This document shows, one piece after another, positions 16,008-27,430 of a DNA stretch of 64,000 nt; the stretch's first letter is position 1; each line of letters starts with the position of its first letter. Source of the stretch: Methylobacterium sp. UNC378MF. GTDB lineage: Bacteria; Pseudomonadota; Alphaproteobacteria; Rhizobiales; Beijerinckiaceae. The stretch lies in the NCBI RefSeq assembly GCF_900103195.1, contig NZ_FMWU01000009.1, forward strand, positions 148,646 to 212,645, read 5' to 3'. The notes under the pieces are model-generated. The model was not told the DNA's origin. It worked only from the letters and a program-made list of their open reading frames with translations, and made no database searches. The position numbers and the translations under genes were made by a program.

Positions 16008-16664
16008 TCAGGCCGCCTCGTCGCGCTTGCCGAGGCGTTTGTCGAGGTAGGTGTCCACCGTTTGCGTCAGTTCCTCGACCTTGCCGTCGAAGAAATGGTT
16101 CGCGCCGTCGACCATCTGGTGCTCGATGATGACGCCCTTCTGGGTCTTCACCTTCTCGATCACCGGCATGACTTCACGAGCGGGGGCCACCCGGTCCTCG
16201 GAACCGTGCACGAACAATCCGGAAGAGGGGCAGGGGGCCAGGAAGGTGAAGTCGTAGCGGTTCGCCATTGCGGCGATGGAGATGAAGCCCTCGATCTCGG
16301 GACGGCGCATCAGCAGCTGCATACCGATCCACGAGCCGAACGACACGCCGGCGATCCAGCAGGACTTCGCCTCAGGGTTGACGGACTGCACCCAGTCCAG
16401 GGCGGCGGCGGCATCCGACAGCTCGCCCGAGCCGTGGTCGAAGGAACCCTGGCTGCGACCGACCCCACGGAAATTGAAGCGCAGGGCTGCAAACCCACGA
16501 TTGGCGAAGGTGTAGAAAAGATTGTACACAATCTGATTGTTCATCGTGCCCCCGAATTGAGGATGCGGGTGCAGGATGATGGCGATCGGCGCACCGCGCT
16601 TCTTGGGAGCTTGGTAACGACCTTCCAGGCGGCCGGCCGGGCCGGTGAAGATGACTTCGGGCAT
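16008..16664 (-). CDS. Alpha/beta hydrolase (COG2945-type)
   Basis: A 218-residue hydrolase. ILHPHPQFGGTMNNQIVYNL is a hallmark of this uncharacterised family; the nucleophile elbow is GVSFGSW, the acid is in LFVHGSEDRVAP and the His in VDGANHFFDGKVEEL. It should be cytosolic. The start is set at MPEVIF, where the family begins. It is divergent from the suf operon; the iron-box region lies between the two and could in principle affect both. Confidence 0.88.
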   Translation of the reverse strand: MPEVIFTGPAGRLEGRYQAPKKRGAPIAIILHPHPQFGGTMNNQIVYNLFYTFANRGFAALRFNFRGVGRSQGSFDHGSGELSDAAAALDWVQSVNPEAKSCWIAGVSFGSWIGMQLLMRRPEIEGFISIAAMANRYDFTFLAPCPSSGLFVHGSEDRVAPAREVMPVIEKVKTQKGVIIEHQMVDGANHFFDGKVEELTQTVDTYLDKRLGKRDEAA

Positions 16665-16756
16665 CGCTCGTCTCTCACTCTCGAGACCGCCCGCCGGGCG
16701 ATCGGCGCGGCGGCGCGGCAACCTTGACTCGTCGCGCACGCCCCATAAAAGCAGTC

Positions 16757-16790
16757 TTAGAATAGTTCTAGATGATTAGAACTATTCTAA
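16757..16790. promoter_or_regulatory. Tandem iron control elements (Irr-type) in front of the suf operon
   Basis: A perfect inverted repeat with 14-base arms (16757-16770 and 16777-16790) and a GATGAT spacer. Each arm is itself an ICE-like site: TTAGAATAGTTCTA and, at 16776-16790, TTAGAACTATTCTAA, against the Irr consensus TTTAGAA-N3-TTCTAAA. A candidate -35 (TTGACT at 16724) lies just upstream, so the boxes would sit over the promoter's downstream part. Irr represses suf and heme genes under iron limitation or activates others. The assignment rests on the motif. Confidence 0.7.
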
Positions 16791-16936
16791 GGAAGCCGCT
16801 TGAAGCTCCGCGCCGGCTGCAACGCCGACCGGGCTGGGTCGGCGGGATCTCATTCTCTCGGCGCGCCTTAGCACGGCGAGCCGGTGCGCGGGCAAGGAAT
16901 TGTGACGCGCCGCAGCAGAGGGCTAACGGAACGCGG

Positions 16937-18106
16937 ATGAGCCGGGCACGTGCCTATCTCGACTACAATGCGACCGCGCCAGTCCGCCCTGACGTCGCGG
17001 ACGCAGTGGCGCGCGCGCTGATGCTCCCCGGCAATCCGTCCTCCATCCACGCGGAGGGCCGCGCGGCCCGGGCTGCTCTCGAAGCGGCCCGCGCCGAGGT
17101 CGCGGCCCTGGTACATGCACGGCCCGAGCAGGTCGTCTTCACTAGCGGCGGCACCGAGGCAGCGAACGCGGCCCTGTCAGGCGCCCTGCGGCGCCGAGGC
17201 ACGCCGGCCCCGACCCGGCTTCTCTACTCGGCGACGGAGCATCCCTGCGTCGCGGCGGGCCATCGGTTCCCCGAGGCGGCCGCGGAGGAGGTGCCGGTCA
17301 AGGCCGACGGCGTGGTCGATCTCGCCGTCTTGGAGGCGCGTCTCGCCGCGCTGGCGGATGAGACCGTGCTTCTCTCGGTCCACGCCGCCAACAACGAGAC
17401 TGGCGCGGTGCAACCGCTCGCCGATATCGTCGGCTTGTCCCGAAAGCATGACAGGATCCTGGTTCACAGCGACGGCGTGCAGGCGGCTGGGAAGATCCCC
17501 CTCGACATGGCCGGCCTCGGTCTCGACGCGCTCACCCTGTCGGGCCACAAATTCGGGGCGCCGAAGGGCGTCGGCGCCCTGGTGCTGGCCGACGGCGTCA
17601 CTCTGGAGAGGGCCTTTCTGCGCGGCGGCGGCCAGGAGCGCCGGCAGCGCTGCGGCACCGAGTGCCTGCCGGCGATCGTCGGGATGGGCGAGGCCGCCCG
17701 GATCGCCCGCGAATCCCTCGCACGGGAGGCGGCGCGCCTGTCGACCCTGCGCGACCGGATCGAGGCGGGCGTGCGCGCCCTGGCTCCGGGTGCGGTGGTG
17801 TTCGCCGCCGGTGCCGCACGCCTGCCCAACACCCTCAGCTTCTCGGTCCCGGGGCTCGACGCCCCCGCGGCCCTGATCGCCCTCGACCTCGCCGGCGTGG
17901 CGGTATCGTCGGGCTCGGCCTGCTCGTCAGGCAAGGTCGCGCGCTCGGCGACGCTCGCCGCGATGGGCGTCGATCCTGATCTCGCCGGGGGGGCACTGCG
18001 CGTCAGCCTCGGCTGGAACTCGGTGGACGAGGAGGTGGCATGCTTCCTCGACGCCTTCGAACGGGCCTTGCAGCCCCTATATAGACGGCGAGGACAGGCG
18101 GCCTGA
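16937..18106 (+). CDS. Cysteine desulfurase, IscS/NifS class, first gene of the suf operon
   Basis: A 389-residue PLP enzyme that removes sulfur from cysteine. PLP lysine is Lys205 (LSGHKFGAPKG), substrate-binding marks are YLDYNATAPVRPDV and NNETGAVQPL, and the persulfide Cys329 sits in the long mobile loop SSGSACSSGKV, which defines class I (IscS/NifS). Alphaproteobacterial suf operons often carry such a gene beside the class II SufS, here at 22151. The ATG at 16937 is chosen over a longer frame that would run through the iron boxes. sufB starts 69 bases later. Confidence 0.9.
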   Translation: MSRARAYLDYNATAPVRPDVADAVARALMLPGNPSSIHAEGRAARAALEAARAEVAALVHARPEQVVFTSGGTEAANAALSGALRRRGTPAPTRLLYSATEHPCVAAGHRFPEAAAEEVPVKADGVVDLAVLEARLAALADETVLLSVHAANNETGAVQPLADIVGLSRKHDRILVHSDGVQAAGKIPLDMAGLGLDALTLSGHKFGAPKGVGALVLADGVTLERAFLRGGGQERRQRCGTECLPAIVGMGEAARIARESLAREAARLSTLRDRIEAGVRALAPGAVVFAAGAARLPNTLSFSVPGLDAPAALIALDLAGVAVSSGSACSSGKVARSATLAAMGVDPDLAGGALRVSLGWNSVDEEVACFLDAFERALQPLYRRRGQAA

Positions 18107-18175
18107 GGGCCGCATCCCCCGCTTTCCGCCAGACGCTTCCCGGTCCTTGACGCCGGAGATGCCCAGGAGACGCTG

Positions 18176-19645
<1,470 letters not shown>

Positions 19646-19668
19646 GGGCCCTCAACGGGTGTGTGCAT

Positions 19669-19778
19669 CCTCCCTCCCCCTTGCGGGGAGGGGCAGGGGT
19701 GGGGGTGGTGCCGGATAAAGTGCGGCGTTGCCTTCTGCTCCACCCCCACCTCCAACTCCTCCCCGCAAGGGGGAGGAG
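19669..19778. repeat. Long imperfect palindrome in the sufB-sufC gap
   Basis: Arms at 19669-19708 and 19740-19778 are complementary over about 39 bases with few mismatches; the outermost portion CTCCCCC-TTGCGGGGAGG against CCTCCCCGCAAGGGGGAG is near-perfect and the inner GGTGGGGGTGG/CCACCCCCACC exact. A loop of about 31 bases separates them. It resembles mosaic palindromic repeats dispersed in intergenic DNA of methylobacteria and other Hyphomicrobiales. As it is transcribed inside the operon it would form a very stable hairpin between two cistrons. Confidence 0.8.
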
Positions 19779-19868
19779 AGCGCGTCGCACTTCGTCACGC
19801 CAGGGTGCGTGAGCAGCGAGGCCTCGGGGCAGGGGACAATCAGCGAATTCGAACAGGACGACCAAGAC

Positions 19869-20621
<753 letters not shown>

Positions 20622-20624
20622 ACC

Positions 20625-21947
20625 ATGGCCGACGTCACCAACCTCCGCTCCCCCGCCGAGGCCGGCCTGTCGAAGCTGTTCGAGACCGCCCGCCAGAGCT
20701 TCGCCAGCGACGCGACGATCGCGCGCGAGGAGGCGTTCCGCTTCTTCGAGGCGACCGGCCTGCCGAGCCGCCGGGTCGAGGCGTTCAAGTACACCGACCT
20801 GCGCGCCGCGATCACCGAGGCGGCCCCCCCGGCCGAGGCGCCGAGCCTTGAGGCCGCCAAGGCCGCCGTGGCGCAGGCCACCGGCTTTGGCGGGATCGAG
20901 GCCGCGCGCCTGACCTTCGTGAACGGCCATCTCGTCCGCGAGCTGTCCGACCTCGACAGCCTGCCGGACGGCGTCCGCGTCGTGCCGCTCAACGAGGCGC
21001 TGACCCAGGGCGACGCCGCCCTGAAGCAGCTCGCTCCGGTGCCCCAGGCGCGTGAGAACCCGGTCTACCAGCTGAACACCGCCTTCCTGGCGGACGGCGC
21101 AGTCATCGCGGTCGCACCCGGCGCGAAGCCGGACCGGCCGGTCCATCTGCGCTTCGTCGGCTCGGGCGCGGCGCCGTTCTCGACGGCCACCCGCGTGCTC
21201 GTGCAGATCGGCGAGGAGGCGGACTTCGCTCTGCTGGAAAGCCATGAAGGTCCGGACGGGCTCACCTGCCAGCCGAACGATGCCCTCGACGTGGTGGTCG
21301 GCCCGCGGGCGGCTTTCCGGCATACTCGCCTCAACAAGGAGGGTGACGCCACCATCGCGCTCTCGACCCTGTCGCTGAAGGTCGAGGCCGAGGGTCAGGT
21401 CGAGACCGTGAACCTCGTGACCGGGGCGGTGCTGTCGCGCCACCAGATCTACGTGCACGTCGCGGGGGACGACACCAACGTCGTGGTGAACGGGGCGGCG
21501 ATGCTGCGGAACGGCCAGCTCGCCGATTCGACGCTGCTCGCCGACCATGCCGCGGTTGGCGGCGTCGGCCGCGAGCAGTTCAAGTGGATCATCGACGGCG
21601 ACGCCACGGGCGTGTTTCAGGGCAAGATCATCGTCCGTCAGGTTGCGCAGAAGACCGACGGCAAGATGAAGTCCGATTGCCTCCTCCTCACAGACGAGGG
21701 GCAGATGATGAACAAGCCGGAGCTGGAAATCTTCGCCGACGACGTCGCTTGTGGCCACGGAGCAACCTGCGGCGCGCCGGATCCGGATCTGCTGTTCTAC
21801 CTGATGGCCCGCGGCTTGCCCCGCCCGGTCGCCGAGAGCCTGCTGGTTCAGGCCTTCGTGGGCGAAGCTGTGGAGTCTGTCACGCACGAGGGGGCCCGCG
21901 CGGCGCTCATCGGCGAGATCGAGGCTTGGCTCAGGGCGCGCGGCTGA
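20625..21947 (+). CDS. sufD: Fe-S assembly protein SufD
   Basis: A 440-residue paralogue of SufB. GLPSRRVEAFKYTDLRAAI marks its N-terminus; the beta-helix core includes GAVLSRHQIYVHVAGDDTNV, FQGKIIVRQVAQKTDGKMKS and KPELEIFADDVACGHGATCG, the conserved C-terminal region with the His used in iron acquisition. It starts three bases after sufC. The end, ESLLVQAFVGEAVESV, is typical. Confidence 0.95.
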   Translation: MADVTNLRSPAEAGLSKLFETARQSFASDATIAREEAFRFFEATGLPSRRVEAFKYTDLRAAITEAAPPAEAPSLEAAKAAVAQATGFGGIEAARLTFVNGHLVRELSDLDSLPDGVRVVPLNEALTQGDAALKQLAPVPQARENPVYQLNTAFLADGAVIAVAPGAKPDRPVHLRFVGSGAAPFSTATRVLVQIGEEADFALLESHEGPDGLTCQPNDALDVVVGPRAAFRHTRLNKEGDATIALSTLSLKVEAEGQVETVNLVTGAVLSRHQIYVHVAGDDTNVVVNGAAMLRNGQLADSTLLADHAAVGGVGREQFKWIIDGDATGVFQGKIIVRQVAQKTDGKMKSDCLLLTDEGQMMNKPELEIFADDVACGHGATCGAPDPDLLFYLMARGLPRPVAESLLVQAFVGEAVESVTHEGARAALIGEIEAWLRARG

Positions 21948-22022
21948 CGACCCTGGCCGACCCGGCTGCAGGGTCGGCCGCTCCTACAACCCGACGCTCA
22001 TCCGATGGAGCCTGCGCGAGCG

Positions 22023-22110
22023 GGCCTCGAAGGAGGGATCCAGGGACTGCAACGCCAGCTGGAGGGCTCCTTCGAGGCCTCCACTTCGCTCCGACCCCTC
22101 GGGATGAGGG
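22023..22110. repeat. Palindromic repeat in the sufD-sufS gap
   Basis: A perfect 13-base inverted repeat, GGCCTCGAAGGAG at 22023-22035 and its complement at 22067-22079, with a 31-base loop, followed by a small hairpin CCCTCGGGATGAGGG at 22096-22110. The combination CTCCTTCGAGGCC then CCTCGGGATGAGG recurs, as far as I recall, as an intergenic repeat in Methylobacterium and Bradyrhizobium. It is unrelated in sequence to the palindrome between sufB and sufC. Confidence 0.75.
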
Positions 22111-22150
22111 CTGTTTTCGGGATCGGCGAAGTTTTCGGAAGGTCGCGACC

Positions 22151-23395
22151 ATGAACGCACCCGTCCTCACCCCAGCCTACGACGTCGAGGCGATCCGCAG
22201 GGATTTCCCGATTTTGGCGCAGCAGGTTTACGGCAAGCCGCTCGTCTATCTCGATAACGCCGCCTCCGCTCAGAAGCCGAGGCAGGTGATCGACGCGATG
22301 GTCTCTTGCATGGAGACCGGCTACGCCAACGTCCATCGCGGCCTGCACTACATGGCGAATGCCGCGACCGAAGGATTCGAGGGCGCGCGCGAGACGACCC
22401 GCCAGTTCCTCAACGCCGCCTCGACCGACGAGATCATCTTCACCCGCAATGCCACCGAGGCCTACAACCTCGTGGCCTCGTCGATGGGCTGGGCCGGGCT
22501 GATCGGCGAAGGGGACGAGATCATCCTCTCGATCATGGAGCACCATTCCAACATCGTGCCCTGGCACTTCCTGCGCGAGCGCCGCGGCGCCGTGATCAAG
22601 TGGGCACCGGTGGACGATGAGGGCAACTTTCTGGTCGAGGAATACGAGAAGCTGTTCTCACCTCGGACCAAGATGGTGGCGATCACCCACATGTCGAATG
22701 TGCTGGGCACCGTGACGCCGGCCGCCGAGATCGTGCGCATCGCCCACGCCCACGGCGTGCCGGTGCTGCTCGACGGCGCGCAGAGCGCCGTGCACCAGCC
22801 GGTCGACGTGCAGGCGCTCGACTGCGACTTCTTCGTCTTCACCGGGCACAAGGTCTACGGCCCCACCGGGATCGGCGTGCTCTATGGCAAGAAGGAGTGG
22901 CTGGAGCGCCTGCCGCCCTATCAGGGCGGCGGCGAGATGATCCGGACGGTGAGCGAGGACGCGATCACGTACAACGATCCGCCGCATCGGTTCGAAGCCG
23001 GCACACCGGCGATCATCGAGGCGGTGGGTCTCGGAGCCGCGCTCGAATACATGATGAAGGTCGGGCGCGATGCCATTGCGGCGCACGAGGCTAAACTCAC
23101 GGCCTACGCGCAGGAGCGGCTCGGCGCGATGAACGCGCTGCGGCTGATCGGCACTGCGCCGGGGAAAGGCGGCGTGATCGCCTTCGAGATGAAGGGGGCG
23201 CATGCGCACGACATCGCCACCGTGATCGACCGCCAGGGCGTCGCCGTGCGGGCCGGGACGCATTGCGCCATGCCGCTGCTCAAGCGCTTCGGCGTGACCT
23301 CGACCTGCCGGGCCTCGTTCGGCCTCTACAACACCACCGCGGAGATCGATGCCCTTGCCGAAGCGCTCGGTCGAGCAGAAATGCTGTTCACCTGA
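22151..23395 (+). CDS. sufS: Cysteine desulfurase SufS (class II)
   Basis: A 414-residue PLP enzyme giving sulfur to the SufBCD scaffold, usually via SufE or SufU. PLP lysine is Lys234 (FTGHKVYGPTG) and the active Cys372 lies in the short rigid loop RAGTHCAMPLL, which defines group II. LDNAASAQKPRQVIDAM and FTRNATEAYNLVASS are SufS signatures. No sufE is seen nearby. It begins about 200 bases after sufD because of the repeat between them. Confidence 0.95.
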   Translation: MNAPVLTPAYDVEAIRRDFPILAQQVYGKPLVYLDNAASAQKPRQVIDAMVSCMETGYANVHRGLHYMANAATEGFEGARETTRQFLNAASTDEIIFTRNATEAYNLVASSMGWAGLIGEGDEIILSIMEHHSNIVPWHFLRERRGAVIKWAPVDDEGNFLVEEYEKLFSPRTKMVAITHMSNVLGTVTPAAEIVRIAHAHGVPVLLDGAQSAVHQPVDVQALDCDFFVFTGHKVYGPTGIGVLYGKKEWLERLPPYQGGGEMIRTVSEDAITYNDPPHRFEAGTPAIIEAVGLGAALEYMMKVGRDAIAAHEAKLTAYAQERLGAMNALRLIGTAPGKGGVIAFEMKGAHAHDIATVIDRQGVAVRAGTHCAMPLLKRFGVTSTCRASFGLYNTTAEIDALAEALGRAEMLFT

Positions 23396-23446
23396 TATCT
23401 GGTTCGTGGCTGGTCCCGTCCGCACGGGTCCGGGGAGAGTGAAGCG

Positions 23447-23830
23447 ATGACCACCGACGCCACCATTACGGGGGGCATGAACGCCCCCGCCGTCGCCGGC
23501 GATTCCGCGATCCCGCCGGCGGAGATGGATCGCCTGACCGACGACATCGTCGCGGCGCTGAAGACGGTCTACGATCCCGAGATTCCGGCCGACATCTACG
23601 AGCTTGGCCTGATCTACAAGGTCGACATCGGCGACGATCGGAACGTCGCGATCGACATGACACTGACCGCTCCCGGCTGCCCGGTGGCAGGCGAGATGCC
23701 CGGTTGGGTGGAGAACGCGGTGAGCGCCGTGCCGGGCGTGCAATCCTGCGCGGTAACCATGGTGTTCGATCCGCCCTGGGACCAGAGCCGCATGTCGGAC
23801 GAGGCCCGCGTCGCCCTCGACATGTGGTAG
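23447..23830 (+). CDS. sufT: Fe-S maturation protein SufT (MIP18/DUF59)
   Basis: A 127-residue protein with the DUF59 motif TVYDPEIPADIYELGLIYKV, and LTAPGCPVAGEMPG, which contains the conserved cysteine, then VFDPPWDQSRMSDEARVALD, the family ending. SufT homologues help deliver Fe-S clusters to client proteins. In related operons it precedes sufA; no A-type carrier follows here. A weak hairpin (CGCCGC/GCGGCG, 23861-23877) lies 30 bases downstream. Confidence 0.9.
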   Translation: MTTDATITGGMNAPAVAGDSAIPPAEMDRLTDDIVAALKTVYDPEIPADIYELGLIYKVDIGDDRNVAIDMTLTAPGCPVAGEMPGWVENAVSAVPGVQSCAVTMVFDPPWDQSRMSDEARVALDMW

Positions 23831-24075
23831 GGCGGTCCGGACGCTCAGGGGTCCTAAAGACGCCGCCGGGTGCGGCGCAACGACATCTGCCACGCCGGGT
23901 CCACTTTGCCGCAACAGAGGCCTGCCTCGCTTCCGTCGCGGCGCGGATGAAGAACGGGATTTCCCTCATATGCGGCGATCTACGTAGCCGTTAATGCCGC
24001 GCTAACCATGACCACGCAGATCGGGGGCGGCCGCTGCGAGAGCGGCCATTCCCGCGACATGGTTGGTGGAAACGA

Positions 24076-24408
24076 ATGGCTTCGGGCTATGTGGTCGCGA
24101 CGTTCCTGGAGGCGGCCGGGTTGGTCGGCCTCGTGATCGCGGTGCTCAAAATGCGGACGGAGCGGCGGGCAAAGGCCGTCGAATTGCGGAGCTTCCTCCG
24201 CTCCGGACTGATCCCGGCTGCCGACATCGTCGGAGCGCGCCGGCTCACGGAAGGCGCCTCGCGGGCGGTCGCCGTCCCGTTCACCCCCGGTCGTGGGAGT
24301 GGGTCGCCCGCGCATCCATCAGCCGCTCGCTCGGCGCTCGAACGTGCCATTGTGCGCGGCGGCCCCGCTCCGCGAACGATTCCCACCAACGCAATCAGCG
24401 CAGGATGA
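24076..24408 (+). CDS. Hypothetical protein with N-terminal membrane helix
   Basis: A 110-residue ORF. Residues 1-25 (MASGYVVATFLEAAGLVGLV) are a plausible single helix followed by a basic stretch (KMRTERRAKAV), and the middle (LIPAADIVGARRLTEGASRA) is soluble. The last 40 residues are low-complexity. GGTGG lies eight bases before the ATG. No family is recognised. A TTAA-N7-CTAA sequence at 23991-24005, resembling a CtrA box, is upstream. Confidence 0.4.
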   Translation: MASGYVVATFLEAAGLVGLVIAVLKMRTERRAKAVELRSFLRSGLIPAADIVGARRLTEGASRAVAVPFTPGRGSGSPAHPSAARSALERAIVRGGPAPRTIPTNAISAG

Positions 24409-24484
24409 TGTCGAGGCCGCTGCCGAAGAGAACCACGACGCTGAGCGTCAGCATGAACTTCAGGTCCTCGAGATGGGCGCTCAT
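24395..24484 (-). CDS. Candidate 29-residue membrane microprotein
   Basis: An ATG at 24484 opens a 29-residue frame starting MSAHLEDLKFMLTL and running into one hydrophobic helix (SVVVLFGSGLDII) before ending LR. A GAGG lies seven bases upstream. The sequence is not arginine-rich as antisense shadows in this genome are. It overlaps the convergent ORF at 24076-24408 by 14 bases. Confidence 0.45.
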   Translation of the reverse strand: MSAHLEDLKFMLTLSVVVLFGSGLDIILR

Positions 24485-24708
24485 GATCGATCCTCGTTGT
24501 TCGGCGAATTGGCTGCCGCTCGGATGACCGATCATCACCAAATGAGCGGGATTTTCGCGAGTCCTTTCAGGATCCGTTAGGGATTTACCGACCGTTTCCG
24601 TTTACTAACGTTACCAATGCGTTAAGGTAGGATCCCCGGGCAGCGGCTCATTCTGGTCCGAAGATGCGCCACGACGCGCTCCTTCCGGGACGCGCGAAGG
24701 ATCGAGCC

Positions 24709-25020
24709 ATGTCTACACCCGCGCGCAAGCCAGTCCGGCGGGCGGTCGACTGGATGTTCCGCGACCGAACCACCGGAGCGATCACGGTCGCGCAATGGCC
24801 GAACCTGCCGCTCTGGCTGTTCGCGGGCTTCAGCCTAGCCGGTTGGTTGGCACAGGACCGGGGAGAACTCGCCTCCTGGCTAACGCTCGGGGCCGATATA
24901 GCGTTGGCGTGGTGGGCGGCCGATGAACTTCTGCGCGGGGTGAATCCCTGGCGCCGGATCCTCGGCGCCGTGACGCTCGTCGGTCTGGCTACGCTGATCA
25001 CGCTTCGGAGAGCGGCCTAG
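24709..25020 (+). CDS. Small membrane protein, function unknown
   Basis: A 103-residue protein. After a basic N-terminus and MFRDRTTGAITVAQWPNLPL, it has three helices (LWLFAGFSLAGWLA, WLTLGADIALAWWAADEL and ILGAVTLVGLATLI). The motif RDRTTGAI.VAQWPN.PLW and RGVNPWRR look conserved, and I recall similar proteins of unknown role in Hyphomicrobiales. The start at MSTPARKP follows a GGATCGAG. A TTAC-N7-TTAA element at 24611-24625 lies 83 bases upstream. Confidence 0.7.
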   Translation: MSTPARKPVRRAVDWMFRDRTTGAITVAQWPNLPLWLFAGFSLAGWLAQDRGELASWLTLGADIALAWWAADELLRGVNPWRRILGAVTLVGLATLITLRRAA

Positions 25021-25294
25021 CGCGGGCAGGGCGAAGCCGAAGATTGTATTGCCGAAGCACATCTCTGCGCGGCCGTAACCTGGCTCAGATGAAACACGTA
25101 CACCTGTCAGCAAATGACGCTGTTTCGCGGCTGCCGACGCGTCGTTCGTCAAGCGCCTTGCCGAAGGCGGGATCATAACGGCAGGTTGCACCTGCCGAGA
25201 AAGTGTGAATGGTCGAGCCACGCGCTTCGCGAACGGCGCATGTTGGACATCCCGCGCGTTTTGGCTCGGCTGACGAATTGGTTTCGATGAGATC

Positions 25295-25546
25295 ATGGCG
25301 GACGCGGGGGGATTCGATCTCGACGGCAGAGCGAAACCTGCTGATGAGCGGGAAGTGCTGCTTCGCCAGATTGCCGACGCGCTGAGGATGCCGGTCTCGA
25401 CCTTCCGGAGACCGGCAGGGTCTTCGAGGGGGCGCGGTCCGAGCGCGGGGGAATGTGTCGCTCTGCTCACGGCCTTCTCGCGCATCGAAGACGCGGATCT
25501 TCGAAAGGAATGCGTGGCGCTGGTGGAGCGCTACAGTCGCACGTAA
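25295..25546 (+). CDS. Small soluble hypothetical protein
   Basis: An 83-residue protein with two helical segments: EREVLLRQIADALRMPVSTF and ECVALLTAFSRIEDADLRKECVALVERYS. The latter repeats the pattern LL.AF..I.D..LR..C..LVE seen at the end of many HTH regulators of methylobacteria and bradyrhizobia. It may be a DNA-binding or dimerisation module, but no clear HTH is visible. Unlinked to its neighbours. Confidence 0.6.
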   Translation: MADAGGFDLDGRAKPADEREVLLRQIADALRMPVSTFRRPAGSSRGRGPSAGECVALLTAFSRIEDADLRKECVALVERYSRT

Positions 25547-25717
25547 GCGGCGGGCGTGCCCGTGGTGCGGTGGCACACACGGGATCCGTCAGCGCCGTGA
25601 ATACAGCATGCTATAGGGGCGCCCGTTGTCGGAGCCGGTCCGCACGGTCGGCTACCGCGCACGGCGGCGGTCTCACGGCTGCCGGCACCGTGCATGCCCA
25701 GCTCGCTCCAGGCCCCG

Positions 25718-26646
<929 letters not shown>

Positions 26647-26650
<4 letters not shown>

Positions 26651-27426
26651 GCGCGGCGTTCACGATGAACTGGCCGGCGGTCCGGTCTATCTATCGGTTC
26701 GAGATGGGCCGCTTCTGGCGCACGGCCGGACAGAGCATCCTGGCTCCCGTCATCTCGACCACCCTGTACTTCGTAGTCTTCGGCGCGGCGATCGGCTCCC
26801 GGGTCTCGGCGGTTGACGGCGTGCCCTACGGGCTGTTCATCGTGCCGGGCCTGATCATGCTCTCACTTCTGACGCAGAGCATCTCGAACGCCTCGTTCGG
26901 CATCTACTTCCCGCGCTTCGCCGGCACGATCTACGAGATCCTGTCGGCGCCGATCTCGCCACTGGAGGTCGTGCTGGGCTTCGTCGGCGCGGCGGCCTCA
27001 AAATCGATCCTGATCGGGCTGATCATCCTGGCGACCTCGGCCCTGTTCGTGCCGCTGCGGATCGACCACCCGTTCTGGATGATCGGCTTCCTGCTGCTCA
27101 CGGCGGTGACGTTCAGCCTGTTCGGCTTCGTCATCGGCCTCTGGGCCGACGGCTTCGAGAAGCTGCAGCTCGTGCCGCTCCTCATTGTGACGCCACTGAC
27201 CTTCCTGGGCGGCAGCTTCTACGCCATCGGCATGCTGCCGCCGTTCTGGCACGCGGTCAGCCTGCTCAACCCGGTCGTGTACCTGATCAGCGGCTTCCGC
27301 TGGGCGTTCTTCGGCAAGGCGGATGTGAACATCGCGGTCAGCCTCGGCATGACCGCGCTGTTCCTGGTGATCTGCCTCGGCCTCGTGACCTACATCTTCC
27401 GGACCGGATACCGGCTGAAGAGCTGA
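26647..27426 (+). CDS. ABC-2 type transporter permease (YadH-like)
   Basis: A 259-residue permease with six helices. [20 protein letters not shown] and [20 protein letters not shown] open the domain; [20 protein letters not shown] and [20 protein letters not shown] are the ABC-2 signature region. Two subunits would pair with two copies of the upstream ATPase. No outer-membrane or glycan partner is near. Confidence 0.92.
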
Positions 27427-27430
27427 CGCC

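Noticed and set aside
23861..23877. Short CGCCGC/GCGGCG hairpin after sufT as a terminator
   Set aside because: The stem is only six pairs and no T-rich tail follows; too weak to call.
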